A stretch of DNA of 64,000 nt from Blasia pusilla (GCA_050084515.1 CM114271.1:20212001-20276000); one strand, 5' to 3'. Counted from the stretch's first letter, positions 11,901-25,253 are shown. The notes: generated from the letters alone by a model not told the origin. Program-made: numbers and translations.

Positions 11901-14900
11901 GCTTTCCCTGCTCACAACATCTGGTTGGGAGCTGAATGCAGATAAAATAGATCCTCCACAGCCACCTAGATCTTTCCAAGCAATTCCATATCTCAGCAAA
12001 GACTGCTAATCATGCATACTTAGGTCAAACAAAAATCTCCTTGGATTGCATGAGCTTTCAGATTCATGAGAGCTGTGCATACCTCAATCATGAGTACTCG
12101 AATCTGTTTGGAGCCATGGTCGTCAAGGGAGATGATGACCTATGTACCAAAATATTCCACAGCTATTAATGGAAGCATGATGGATGGATTGACAAATGAA
12201 TGAACAAACAACATGATTTATTGTCGACGGTGATCTGAGGGGCCAACGGAATCTTAAAAACTGCACTTCACAGATGTAAAAGCTTTGTGAGACACTCAGA
12301 TTGAATACCTGTTCGCGACGCTTCCTTGGCAGATATTTTAATACATCCTTTTTCAATCTCCGAATCATAATGGTTGATTTCACCAAGGCATGGAGTTCCT
12401 CCTTGTTGCAAGCTCCTTGCCATTGGCCAAAATAGCCCTGTAGGTAGAGAAGCACTTGTATTTAAAGCAAGTTGTAATCTCAGCATCAACTTCACAACAA
12501 AACGAGTTCAGGGAACAAGATGCTACTGGTAGATAACACTTACACCCTGGCAGTATCGGTTACCATATTCATGAATACTTTGGTAAACATGAGGTTGCAG
12601 AGCTTCAAGCTGCAGCAGGAAAAGACACCATATCAACTTCCATTGTCACTATCTTTCACACCCACATGGCACAAGTATGTGGCATTTCCAAGTCCTCCAG
12701 AACGTTTCACGAAAAACTGCCTATAATAGAAAGAAAAACAGTCGTAGTAGACTCTCAGAATTCTTTGGCTAAAAAGTGCAGGTATTTGGTTGGAAGGGCC
12801 CCTGGGGATATTGTTGCTTGCTAGGGCCCTTGGGCAGGATTAAACTTGCAGCTTTTAGATGGTTACTAGTGCTTTTATGCCCAAGGATCCTTATGAGAGG
12901 CACTGTTGGCCTACTGGCCCAACAAACCAAATAACAGCTGAAACTGAAAAGCTTCTGCAAATATGTAATCTGTACTAAAGCCTCAAATGATGGAGTCAAG
13001 GACTGAAGCAACCCTGGCGAAGCCTATGAAATGACTGGAATGGGAGCATGAGTAGTCCTCCTGCATTCTTAATCTAATAGTTGTTAAGCAAAAATCCTCT
13101 ACACTTTAGGTAGTTATACCTGTTTGTAAAGCTCAATAGGTCTTGAAAGGGCAGGAGTGCCAGTGAGTAAAAAAGCGTACTTTGCCTTCTGCATTTGGAC
13201 CCACAAAATTTCTGAGGCCATTTACCACTAGACCAGTAAATATAAAAGAGCAGAAGGCAAGGCTGTTAAGATTGTGCATTTAGCATAAAGTGATAATCTG
13301 TACCTGTAGCAGAGGAACACAAACATTTGTTCTCTTTGCCTGTGGATTTTTCATGTAATGAGATTCATCTGCTATCACAATCTGCTCCCAAGGAAGGCTG
13401 TGATTGTTAGAGATCTTAGCTCAAAAGAGAAGGCAAATTATTTTCTCTATTTCCATTCAGCTCAGAAAAATCTTTTGAAGTCATGAGTGATTCACAATCC
13501 ACAGGCACACTCCAAGAAGCTAAGGCGAGAGAGAGGGTTTGCAACTTACTTTAAAACAATTGTTCTTGATTACGACCTCCAGCTTGCTTAGCATATCATA
13601 AGACACAATATTAAATAGCCCGTCAATCTGCACTCTTCTTTTGCCAGTAGAGCGCTCAATGTTGAAACCATCACGACAGCTGCCTTGTGACATAACAATC
13701 TGTATGGGCAACAGCTCAATATGAGATTCAAGCATGTGGCATCTTATATGCGAAGAAGCTGGTGGGGCTCCAAATCTATAGCTGAAATTTCAGGGTTGGG
13801 TAGAAATTCAAGATGCTAACATCCAAACAATATTGTTTATGGTAGTGATGTGATGATACCGTTATGTCACTGGGGTCCACTTCTACCCACTGCACCAGCA
13901 TCTGCAAAACCATGCATCATTCCGAGAAACCATATTCATGACCAACAACTTCCACACACATCGCTGGATGTAGAGCCACATAACTGACCACACATGTAAG
14001 TACTTATTGTGGAGTTGCTTCTCATGAACAGAACCCCAAGAGATGAGAGGACATGATGCAAACCTTAGCCCAGTGCACGCGCAGTGACGAAGGGACAATG
14101 ATGAGTACGGGCCAATCATCTTTCAGGCAAGATACTACTGCTAAAGCCTGCACCAAAATAAAAGCTTTCTTTAAGAGGGATTGTGTGATGGAACAACATC
14201 GGCGTTGTACAGAAGCTCTGAAAGTTATGAGACAGTGTATTGATCCAAGTTGGTTACTGACCCCTTATCAGCTCCAAAAAACTGAAGTCAAGTGATTAAA
14301 ATACCATTCCAGATCCAGTCAAGACACAACTTCAACCTCAACTCTAAACAGCTACACTTCGGGGAAGTATGTGTAAGCAGCACCCAACCGAAATCGGCAG
14401 ACGCAATTCTGTATTGAGTGAAAGAACAGAAACGACTGTCACCTGCAAAGTTTTACCCAATCCCATTTCATCGGCAATGAGAGCTCGACCTCCATGCTGC
14501 AGAGCAAATCTGCATACACTTCCAGTAGACAGCAATCAAATTGACAGAAAGCCAGCAGTTGGACTAACATTGTACATCTGCATGCATGGTGTTGACTCCA
14601 TCTCACCACCATGCATGTCAACACATGTCAACGGTGTATCATGTGGAGGAGGAGAGTGGTTGCTCGTGTAGGACACCTACACTAGTTAGCTGCTAGGACA
14701 ACTGACTTCTTGTGCTGTCACTCCTCTGGCATAACCTGCTTACATTTGAAGTATTTGTAGCTTCAGGTAGCATGGCCCTGTTGGGTCACTCTGAAAATAT
14801 ACAGGCTCACTAATTATCCGATATAATACTCTCATTGCAAAAGTCATAGTAACATCTATTCTCGTTTATATTTCATTTGATCCAAGTTAAAAGCATGGTA

Positions 14901-17900
14901 ACTGATACAGAGATGCTTTTTCAAATGTTGAATTCTGAGTCAGAAGAGTAAGTGAATACACGAAGGCCAGATAACCCTTAAAAGTTACCTTTAATGGAAA
15001 ATTTGAAGGGTTGGTGATATAGTCCTGCAGTACCCAGAGCAAATAGAGAGCAGAAATTCACCTGACTCCTTCTGTTTGAAAGGGCATCAGTTGTGACTTC
15101 AACTTCCCAGCAACAAGTTCAAACCTTTCTGCAAAGCACATTCCCATCAAATCTCTACAAATCCAAGTCCAAATTCAGTGATTTAACAGCTGATGTGCAG
15201 GCCAGACCTGCACTTCATCCTTGTCACTCGGATATAAGACCACCTGTACAACTAGAAGAATAGATCCAAGACCACGAGCTAAGTTAGGGATCAAACCCAA
15301 CTAGTTCTTATCACAAGCTGAACCCAGCCACACGCATCTGTAAACCCAAGACTACACCAGAAGAAAACTCCGACCAAAAAGAAGCAAACCAGGCTAAAAT
15401 GTGAGCGTCATGCAATGTGACCTGTTGGGTCCCTCTGATAATGAATAGGCTCACTAATCACATGACGTTCACATTAGCCAAGGAAGCCCTAAATTTGATG
15501 AGATACATACTGAGATTTCGGTGATAAGGGGAGAGACAGGAAACCTTGCAGATCAGGGAGAGCAGATGTAGCGTCAAGCGCACGCTTCACAAGTGGTTCC
15601 AGTGGTTCAATCTGTCACCAACATGATATGGTACACCAACTGATTTTCCATTGATTCACACAAATACTTGTGCACAGGCATTGAAAGAATCTGAAAGCAT
15701 GATCTTGCTCTTCCCACAAGGCAAGACAGCGATTTGTAGGAGAGCCACACAAGGTGGAGAGACTTACAGTTACATCACGGTCACTAATGTTGCGAAGGAT
15801 CTTTTCTGCTTCAGTAAGTGATGAGAAAGGGAACATCCATAACCTGAAAAGACGGCCAGAGCCAAAGGTATATCAAGAGAGGATAATGGCTGCTGAGATA
15901 TCCCACACTGGCTCTTCCTTCTGGGATTGAAGACTATTACAAGGTGGACGTGGAGAGAGAGTTGCTCATGACAAGGAAGGGTGTAACAAACTTTGCAATC
16001 AAGGACAATGTCATAATTGGCCACCAAAGCCCAGTCACAGTCTACGTTGTACTTTTTGGAATGCATCAGAGTACCACCCAACACTCCCCCCTCGTGAAAC
16101 TTTACCAAATGATTACAACATGCGAAGTGTTTCGATCCTTTTAACCTACCTTGGTTCACGAAAGGCAGATGAGTAACCTACTTGCAGCCTTATCAACCCA
16201 CAGGACTTGGAAACCCCCATTTGAGTCCACAAATGAATGATCTATGAAAAATGAGTATATTACCAGAATTCAGAAACCCAACAAACCACAACACAGTGGA
16301 CATGTTTTGTGTTTGACACCTATCGTGCTAAGTAGAACACCATAGGTGAGATCTCGGATATCACTCTACATGTTTACGAGGTCAGTTGGGCTAACTCACC
16401 TTTCTGTGTGATAATATTCAGATCTTGGAATAATTCGAAATGCTGCTACCAATTGCTACAAGCAGGAAAGCGAATTGTCAGTTCTCAATTAACTACAAAA
16501 TAGGCAAAAACTCTTAGCACCAGCCATAGAAAACCACCTAGTGGGAGTAGGTATGAAAAGTAACGTGAGATAGTTCTAGAGTTTGGGGGGAGAAATTAGA
16601 CCTGATCATAATCATGCCTTGCAGCAATCTTGCCACAACTATGGAGAAAAAACTTCACTTTGCAGTATTTTCTGGGTACTGGTGTGGATGCACCATCTTG
16701 AGATGATAGAGGTTGCGATAATTTTGGAGAAATACTAGGAGATCTAAATCCATCCCTGTTCTCTGGAGGAATTGGTTTCGGAGGAGTAGAGAAAACTTCA
16801 AAGTCCTCCTCCTGAAAGTCAGCGTTTCCTGCATGGAAAACCGACAGCTGAGGGCATTAAAAAATTGCACATTGGATCTTAACTCAATCCTTTTGAAGGA
16901 ATTTTTCCAGCCACGTGAAGCTGTCAAGTTGGTAGTTGCATAACCTTGGGCTTCTCAAGTAGGCCTTCAAAGTCCATAAATACAACCCAAGGAACCATTA
17001 CCTATGTCCCTATTCACGTATTCTCACTCAGGAACATCATCAAACCGACTGGATGTGAGCAACCACCAGCTCAGATGAGTAGAGACCTACTGACAAGGAT
17101 GGTCTGCTTCCACATTTCCCGTCAATCTATCCAAGGTGCGTAATTGAAGAGATTGGGAAACCTCAGAATTTGGGGACACAAACCGACTATCAGAGCAGAC
17201 GTCTGAGCAGCTATGCCAAGAAAATACGGGTTACCTGCAGCGCATTCCTGTACCAGACCACCACGTACTGACAAAGGAGGTTCAACGCAAACCTACACAG
17301 AAACAATGAAATGTCCATCAAACCGTCAGAAGCGGGATGTACCCACTCTTGTAATCCGAATCGAACTCTATCAAGAAGGGTCAACTTTGCCAGTTGGATT
17401 CCTTCGTTTGAAACCAAACCGTGCCAATCTATGAGAAAATGCTGGGCATGCAAAGCCAGTAAAATGTTGAAATATACCAGGTCTCACAATAAATATGCAT
17501 CTGCTACGGCCTAAATTAGTCTTTCTATCTACTCAATCACCATAGGTGCAGTCATTTCTGATCCCCAACACAGCAAATCTGACAGAACAATAGTGTACAC
17601 AACGAATCACCAGTCCGTCTTGGTACTTCAGAACTTACCTTCAATTTTAAATGTGAAAGGGAAGTGACAGCTTTCACAACCTCTTCTAGTCCAGCCTCAG
17701 GATATGTCCAAACCCTGGCGACAGTTCGAGAATCAATCAGGGGCATGCAATGTGTTTTGAGCATTGAAGTCCGGTGTAGACATAGACCACTTGAGTTCAG
17801 CTACGGCAATCTAGTTGAAACAGAAGTATTTAGCAGCGACTAAAAGATGTCGTGGTACACGCAAGGACGCCTTTAAAATTCAGACAGCTCTTCATCTGAA

Positions 17901-18565
17901 CGTAGCTAGAAAGGGCTAGCTCAGAACACTCACTTCCGGACAGAATCCCACAGACGTCCTGCAACATTCTTTAGAGCGTTGACGAGGTGCTGCATCACAA
18001 ATATAATCCATGAGACAAAAATCAAGAGGCTTGCCGGCAGAAATCAGACTGCCCTCGCCACAGGTACAAGAATGATTTTTTTGGGAAAATCCAGTGGCAA
18101 GCATGGCAATTTCACCAAAATCTGAGACTTTGGATTTCGCAATTAGACTTCGATCTTGTCTACAGAATCACTAACCGCATTATACTGAGTTTCAACCGCA
18201 ATTCTTCCACCCTGCTCCTTCGTAATCTTCAGAGGAATTGCCCTACCGGGAGTCTTTGAAGGAGAGCTCCAGGTCCAAGCTGATTCCCCTCCATTCTTTC
18301 TCAGCGAGACGAAATCCTGGCTCATCTGCAGTTGGTGTCTCTGGGGAGTAGAATCTCTGATTGCATTGATGGACGGCATTGAAGCAGTGCCGAAATTCGA
18401 GGGCTCTGCCGGGAGCTGGATCTTCTGAGGTGAAGGAGCATGGCTTCCAAGGGGGAATTGCGCCGGAGCTGTAGATAGTAACCTCTTCCGGGCAAGGAGC
18501 GTTGCGGCATTTCTCTCTATCGCGTCCAAATCCTCACAGCTCCAACCGTCCCAATCCTCGTCCAT
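8965..18565 (-). CDS. SMARCAL1: SMARCAL1-type annealing helicase, two HARP domains, ~27 exons
   Basis: Minus-strand exons, all with GT-AG ends and consistent phase: 18565-18176, 17989-17934, 17714-17639, 17292-17235, 16828-16602, 16455-16400, 15843-15768, 15611-15545, 15128-15062, 14509-14443, 14147-14064, 13901-13860, 13699-13550, 13381-13304, 13188-13120, 12609-12544, 12437-12309, 12139-12083, 11753-11655, 11417-11352, 11269-11198, 10916-10812, 10659-10534, 10336-10278, 9879-9843, then 9587-9228 plus 9090-8965 (954 residues), or 9587 reading on to a stop at 9183 (927 residues). HARP domains lie near residues 112-174 and 247-313. The SNF2 motor has DEMGLGKT at about 371-378, DESH at 477-480, GTPALSRP, then GIRAAGVGL and RAHRIGQ (755-761). 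The family rewinds RPA-coated DNA at stalled forks in the nucleus. The N-terminus resembles plant CHR18-type proteins. The final exon is the least certain part. Confidence 0.92.
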
Positions 18566-18613
18566 TTTCCCCTTCTACGACGTCTTTCGCATCATTTCTT
18601 TGGCCACCAGTGA

Positions 18614-18618
<5 letters not shown>

Positions 18619-18669
<51 letters not shown>
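18619..18669. repeat. (TC)n microsatellite upstream of SMARCAL1
   Basis: An uninterrupted TC run of about 25 units begins roughly 55 bp upstream of the helicase start codon on the minus strand. A second short TC run is at about 18803-18824 and a CA run at about 18959-18976. Position suggests promoter or 5' untranslated sequence. GA/CT runs are common in plant core promoters, but no role can be shown here. Confidence 0.85.
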
Positions 18670-18675
<6 letters not shown>

Positions 18676-19339
18676 CTGTGCTACTCACCCAATTCCTGTG
18701 TCCACTGCAATCGCATTCGGCTTCTTCTTTCCACGATCCCCTCTACCCCAAAGAACCCATATCTCTAGCTGCCTCCGAGACACGAAAAAGGACGGTTAGT
18801 CCACTCTCTCTCTCTCTCTCTCTCCAATTGGATCCAGTGACACAAACCGATGGCTGCAGCGGCACTCCTTACACGCACAAGCGCGAATCCCCACTGATTC
18901 CCCAGAGCCCACAAGCCCAATTGTTACAATTCGACCCACGGGCAGACCATCTGCATCCACACACACACACACACACATGTGCCAGCATCACTCAACTAAG
19001 GCCAGCACCGGTAAAGCTGGGCTGAACGCTGCTGAGCGGAGGCGCTCTCAACCGAAGTGACATCTTCCGACACCCACGCTTCCTCGCGACCGCTAGCGCC
19101 TCCGCAGTGGAACACATACGTACGTATGACGGAATGACCTCGCTCGCTGCCTCGCGAATCGAATCGGGGTCCGGGGGAGCTCGAGCTCTAGTCCCTGCAG
19201 AGACGATTGAAAAAATACCTTCGCGCCATTTAAAGCCCTTCGAATGTTCAAATCTGCGGATTTTCTCGAGCTCCAGAGAAAGAGTGAGTGAGCACTACTC
19301 CGTCACTGCAAGCAAACCGCTCTTAGAGGCTTAAATGCA

Positions 19340-20415
19340 ACCTTTACTCTCCTTTAGCATCCGTGGAATTCCGTGCGTTCTCCGGCGGCTGTCAGCCTCG
19401 GGGCTAACGGCGGCCATGAATATAGTGGGGCTGATTCTCTTTCAGTGCTTGGGTTCATTTAATTACAGTTAGGCCACATGTGTGGACTATAGATTAGGAT
19501 TATTATGGTTTTCTAAAACAAGTATGCTGCCTAAGTAGTCCATTTAATATTGTGGAAAATATATAATGGTTACAATGATATATGATCTAAGTAGTAGTAG
19601 AAAGTACAAAATGGGTGCAATGATGTACTAGCAAAGTTGAAAACGGTTAAAAATTAATATTATGGAAAGTACAAAATAGCTATATTGATATATGAAAAGG
19701 TTGAAAACAGGTAGGCCATATTTAGAATGTTGGGTGTCCATAGTGGAGTAGCAGTGTATTTGAAAATTTGGTGGGATGAGAAAAATCGATGTATTATTGA
19801 GCAAATGGCAAAAGTGACTTTGGACATTATTAATGTATGTAGAAGTGAGATATTTTGGCTTGAGATTGGGCGGTGTGTAAAACATATGTAGATAGTAAAA
19901 GTTTGCAAATGGAAAGTTGGGAATTGTAATGGCAAATATGTGTAGCTAGAGCATGAAAGAATACATTAACAAAGGAAATGAGATAATTCCTTGTCATTGT
20001 ATGAAGAAAAGAGCCAAATGAATAACATACTTAAGAATATCTAGAAATGAAATTTTTTATAATGTGCTTGGCAGATTTTGAAGTTATGTTGTTTGCAACA
20101 ACATAAAAAAAGCTTAGAAAGTATCAAAGAACTCAAAAGATAAAGTCATTGAATATGAAGAGCATGATAGCAAAACCAACTTGATGCAGATTAGGTGGAA
20201 ATTGATCCTTAAAGAAACAATAGTACAGCAATAGCATGTGGCAAAATTTCTTATGAAAATTGGACTGAGTTGATGTGTATGCCATCAGAGTTCAGAAGAG
20301 CACGCAATAAAGTAAAGGTGCTTTAAGGTTACAATTGAAGAACTCTAACCTCTAGAGTCACGCAACATTGATTGTAGTACAAGCAACTGCAATGAAAGTT
20401 TAGGACTAGTTCAAG
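19340..20415. other. AT-rich stretch, no gene recognised
   Basis: Only short, low-complexity frames occur. The stretch lies downstream (in minus orientation) of the Helitron-2 helicase and its candidate cargo, and may include the Helitron 3' end. I could not identify a convincing terminal hairpin and CTRR end. Confidence 0.4.
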
Positions 20416-20748
20416 TTATAGGGTAACATCTTTTGTAAAGTCATAAAGTTTTGCCCTGCAATCCTTAAGTTGTGTTTTAATTGCCCCTATCTCAACAATA
20501 TTTTCCTGATTATCTTGTAATACATCTTGGAGCAAACTATTGAGAACGCTAACTTGAGTAGATAAGCTTGAGATGTGGTCTTGAGCAGCATCTAGATCAT
20601 GAACAAAGTGCTGGTAGGCATCAGGTAGCTCTAATGATGACACTTCTTGGTGGTATTGCAAGGTCGTATCCATGTTAGTGTTGTGACTGAATGCTTGATG
20701 AGATGCACGTGGTCCAGCTTGATGAAATGGACCACGACCATAGATCAT
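20416..20748 (-). CDS. Hypothetical coiled-coil ORF, possible Helitron cargo
   Basis: This is a minus-strand open frame of up to 110 residues. Its second half (about residues 45-105) is rich in L, V, I, Q, D and E with a heptad-like pattern (SSLSTQVSVLNSLLQDVL), suggesting a coiled coil. I do not recognise the family. It lies on the same strand as, and about 1 kb downstream of, the unknown multi-exon frame at 21745-22500, so it could be that gene's last exon. An ordinary chance frame is also possible. Confidence 0.3.
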   Translation of the reverse strand: MIYGRGPFHQAGPRASHQAFSHNTNMDTTLQYHQEVSSLELPDAYQHFVHDLDAAQDHISSLSTQVSVLNSLLQDVLQDNQENIVEIGAIKTQLKDCRAKLYDFTKDVTL

Positions 20749-21744
20749 ATTTATAAATATGATCTATGGAATAATATGAACAAACAACTACATTAGAAGT
20801 AAAGGACAATACATTGAGTTGTATTATGGACAAAATGAATCGAAGGCAATACAGAAGAGAACAAATAGAATCTAATATGGAAAGGTTCAAAAAATGGACT
20901 TGAAATGTGGTCCATGATAATCTATATGTAGATAGTTGAAAGAGACATAATAGGAATCACATAAACTTAATCAATTAGAAAATCAATTATTATGTTGGAA
21001 AGAAAATATAATGCAAATGAAGCAAAATTGAACTGCAACAACTGAAGAAGCTATCCAATTGAAATGTGGATGTATAGTTGAAGTATCAAAATACAAATGC
21101 CTATTCATGTTCCAGCATATGGAAGAAATGGGAGCATGTGTGGACATAGCTGCAGTTGAAAGTAATAAGATAGAGCAGACTATATTGAAAAAAAATGCTA
21201 AATTTATTTGTAGTGTTGAAGTAGATAGCTAATTTGGATCAGCAAGAAAGACCTGCATGAAAATTGTATAGAGAATATGAGTTTAAGTTAATGATGAAAT
21301 GAATTGTAAAATTTAAAGTCATATAAGGTTTAAAAGCATAGCTCCAATCCAGCAATTGGATGAATAAATACCTAGACACGAGGTAGCTTAAAAATATTTG
21401 CGCTTATTGGGCGATGCAAGAGTAGGAGCGAGGGTGTAATTGTCACTTCAAGGAGTGGGAAAGGTTTAATTCTTAAGAGGACTTTCAAAAAAGTTTGGAG
21501 TGTCAGATGATGTGTTATGGCTACTACTTCCAAGTGTTGAAGATATACTCATAATACCATCAAATTTAGGAAACAACGGAAAATTGTGGGAATTATCTAA
21601 ATCTATTGGAAGAGTCACAAACTCAGGCAACTAACCATCATCACGGGCACTCTTCATGCGCTCAAGCATGTGGCTTGCTTTTACAGAGGTAGGATCCAAT
21701 ACCATTCCAATAGGAAAATGAAACTCATGCCTAAGCATACGTAG

Positions 21745-22500
21745 TTAGTCTAGGCGTATGCCGCCAGATATAAGGTTGAATAGAGGGGTTGCATCCTTCC
21801 TAGTTAAGGATGCCTCCTTGAATTCAACATTTTTGAACCTCAAAGCTTCTTTCTGTATTCCTGAAAAAGCAAAGTAGAATGGAGGAATAGTTAGGTGCAA
21901 GTGGATAAGTAATAATTTTGAAGTGGAAATCTACAAAACTTGAATGCATACGGGTTGATGCAGAAATAACACTTAGAACTAAACTGAAAATATATACTTA
22001 ACCTGATGCTGCTCCTTCCTTGTGGATTCTTAGGAACTTGGAATCCCATGTTTGACCTTGTGCAATGAAAGTCTGGATTTGACGTCCGATGATGCCATGC
22101 TCCCAAAAAGCGGGCATTACTCCAAGGTTACATATGTACTTCATCTGGTTCTCCATGGGACTTGTATATCTAGACTTGATGTCTTCTTGAATTGTGTTTA
22201 TGTCGTTCAAGATCATATTTGCAAATTCTAAATAATTCAGAGGGATTTGATAACATAATGTTAGCTCAAATATGAGGGAGTGTGAGAATAGAAAGAAAAG
22301 AAGAATGAAAGAAATACCAAACCGTTGATGGTTTGTTGATGCACTGATGTAGAAAGAAGTTTATTGTTCACATTGCTTGCATTTCCATCTTCTTGATTGA
22401 CATGTGCGTCCTTGGCATTGAGAAATGGCTGAGCTGCAAGGTGAGTTTGATTCAATGATATGCTTGACTGTGTCCTTGAAGAATTCCCGAGAGAAGCCAT
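21745..22500 (-). pseudogene. Unknown multi-exon gene downstream of Helitron-2 helicase, decayed
   Basis: A spliced minus-strand reading is 22500-22323, 22227-22003 and 21860-21745. Donors are gtttgg and gttaag, acceptors tag and cag, and phase is kept across both junctions. It opens with ATG (MASLGNSSRTQ) and includes NQMKYICNLGVMPAFWEHG and FIAQGQTWDSKFLRI. It then meets a TAA at 21745. Past that stop the same frame stays readable for about 100 codons (LRHEFHFPIGMVLDP, LPEFVTLPIDL) with one further stop near 21635. I do not recognise the family. The sequence looks like real coding sequence: hydrophobic spacing is even and two introns fit. It starts about 40 bp beyond the helicase end on the same strand, which suggests cargo of Helitron 2 or a captured host gene. 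Confidence 0.45.
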
Positions 22501-22540
22501 TATAACTTTTGTAGAAGAGATAAGTTTATCGTGAGTAATG

Positions 22541-23711
22541 TCATAGAATATCAAATACTTTAAAATCATCAGATATCAGATTGCCAAAAAAAATTAGTTG
22601 GCTTCTACTCTTAACGTGGAATAACATCACATAGGCAAATCCTAGTGCAAAAATAGATCTAATTACCAAAAGACAACATCCACTTATAGTTGAACCTTGA
22701 ATTTTATGAGCAGTCATGGCATACCCAAGTAAAAGAGGAAAGGTTTTCTTAACATATTTGCGGTCCGAATCATACCTTAATGTTGCAGACTTTGTCCTAG
22801 ATATAGTAACAAACTTACCGCTTGAGAGAATCATAACCTGAATTTGTAGTATCTCATTATCTTTATACATAAGCTCAACAACTTTTGCTAAAGAGCCATT
22901 AGCATCCTATATTCTCAATTTGATGTTGGATGTTAGCATGACTATGCAATGAAGGGCTACAAAAGGCAACTGGTAAAATCTCTTGAAGTTAAAAATTGGA
23001 GACATTTGGTTGTACTTCCAATACCTAACCATGAATGAAATAAAATGTTTTCCCACACTCCGGTGGTTCTTTGAAGAGTAGTAGACCAGATTTGATATCT
23101 TTGAAGAGTCAAAAAAGTTCGGATTGTTCACTATTTAGATTAGCTATGTCATGTTCAATAGGATGTGTTATGTCTGAAGTAGACTCATGTGTCAGTGGAG
23201 ATGATTGTGCTGTCATAAGGTCTGCAATATTAACCTGTAGTTCATGTTGTAAAGATAATGTACTTTTGCAAGGATATCTGCTACATGGACTTGACTCCAT
23301 AGATTTTTGAATCCATGTGCTTTAACTAGTATATAAGCATCATCGATAGATTTAATTATCTGCCTGAGAATACATTCATGGATATAATTCCATTTGATTG
23401 CAGATGAGGTCAACATACTACTTTCAAAATGGAACTTAACATTGGAAAGAAGAACTACATAAAAAAACTCATTGGTTTGGTGAAGTGGATGAAATTCAGT
23501 AAACCTAAGTACACGGGTAGTTTTTGAGACTATATTACCTAAGTTGTCTAAGCCAATGTAAGGTGTAATCTACTTTGGATAAGTTTTCAAAAACTGATAA
23601 TTAGTCCAGTAGTGTGTGAAGGTCAAATCTTCAAAAGCTTGTGGTCTATTGGAATATAGGAAAATTGGATGAATACATAGAACTGAAGCATCTTTATAAA
23701 AGAAACTCCGT
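22541..23711 (-). mobile_element. Helitron 2, C-terminal helicase half
   Basis: On the minus strand, right after the gypsy insertion point at 23711, the reading resumes with SFFYKDASVLCIHPIFLY. A degenerate P-loop (PPECGKTF) lies near 23055. The final PIF1-like helicase block follows at about 22870-22560, with FPLLLGYAMTAHKIQGSTI and a decayed version of the last motif (VMLFHVKSRSQL). The middle of the helicase between P-loop and last motif is much shorter than in intact Helitrons, so an internal deletion is likely. Several stops interrupt it. It continues the N-terminal half at 37813-39829. Confidence 0.8.
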
Positions 23712-24438
23712 TGTTTCGTCTTTTAGGATAGATCGATGAGATCTAGTAGAGAGCCTTTGCGATTAGTGAAGGACAGGCTCCGGAGCTCGAGATCGACCTG
23801 TTGAGGCCCCGGGAACTTGAGACAACATGCTTCCCCTTTGTTTCGGCTCATTTGGAGCCATATTAAGAAACTTACTATTTTGGATAAGTGTTGTTTTGAA
23901 GATATGATCAAATTTCTATTTTGGGAAGTAGCCCTTGACCTCCTACATCAGGTCAAGAGCCAAGGAGGTGACTTGGGAGCATAGGTTACCATGGAGAGAG
24001 CTTGGGAGAGGGGAGGGATATACTTCAAGGAGAGAGAGCTTGAGAGCTAATTCTCTCTTTGTTGAACCTCTTCGCATAAGGCGGCGGAGCTATGGTCCTC
24101 CTTGTCTTGTGTGTGTGTAACCCAAGCCTCTCATTAGGAGAGTGGGTTTGGTTTGACATTGAGAGAGACATGTGAGAGCTATGGTGTTGTGAGCGAAATT
24201 TGACCTTATTTTACAAAGAGAGAATGAGAGCGTGAGAAAACTTCAATGGAGGAGCTTGCTAGTTACTTGCTGTTGGTGCAAGTGGGGGACCGCTTTCCCC
24301 ATTCAGTGGCTCATGGGAGTGCTTATCGGACAAGCGCTACTTGTTTTACTATTTTTCATTGCCGATTTTTTATGGGGAAGAGTGGCGTGCGGAAGCGCTG
24401 CCCAAATTTCTGTAGAGATGAATTTTGAGGGCAAATTT

Positions 24439-25020
24439 CCCCATTCCAGTGCTCTCGAGCCGCGTTCGACCGTTGTCGCGTTGGTTGCCATTGCCGCCAT
24501 TACGGAGTGGACGGTTTTCCACGACAATTTTTTATTGTCTCACTTGAGCCGCCACCTCGTACTTTGTTGTGGCTGCCGCCGTCAGCCTTCACCATTGACA
24601 GTGTGTCGTCAACGGTCTACTGTCGCCTTCCGCTGTCAATCGTCGATTGTCGCCACCGCCTAGCGTCGCTTAGAGCCGCGTTTGACTGTTGTCCCATTCC
24701 AGTGCTCTCTGGCCGCGTTCGACCGTTGTCCACCGTTGGTTGCCATTGCCGCCATTACGGAGTGGACGGTTTTCCACGACAATTTTTTATTGTCTCACTT
24801 GAGCCGCCACCTCGTACTTTGTTGTGGCTGCCGCCGTCAGCCTTCACCATTGACAGTGTGTCGTCAACGGTCTACTGTCGCCTTCCGCTGTCAATCGTCG
24901 ACTGTCGCCACCGCCTAGAGTCGCTTAGAGCCGCGTTTGACTGTTGTCCACCGTTGGTTGCCATTGCCACCATTACGGAGTGGACGGTCTTCCACGATAA
25001 TTGTTGATTGTCTCACTTGA
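24439..25020. repeat. ~255-bp tandem repeats in the gypsy-A leader
   Basis: The phrase TTGGTTGCCATTGCC begins at 24481, 24736 and 24954, marking two near-identical units with a 255-base period and a third, shorter unit 218 bases on. The repeats are GC-rich against the local background. Copy B carries only one version of this segment, so the expansion is specific to copy A. Confidence 0.85.
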
Positions 25021-25253
25021 GCCGCCATCTTGTACTTTGTTGTGGCTTCTTCCGTCATCGCAATTTCGTCATGAACCCGTGATGGAAGGTGACCTCGGGT
25101 TGATGGTGTTTGAGTTTTCATTTCATTCTGCTAAGTTGTGATTGGTAGTCGCTCGACGATGATCGAGTACCGTGCCATAACACCCTTAGCCGCGTTGTGC
25201 CGCTTGTGGCCGCACCGCACCGTCTCGATCGCGGAGCCGCTCCTTCACTAAGA

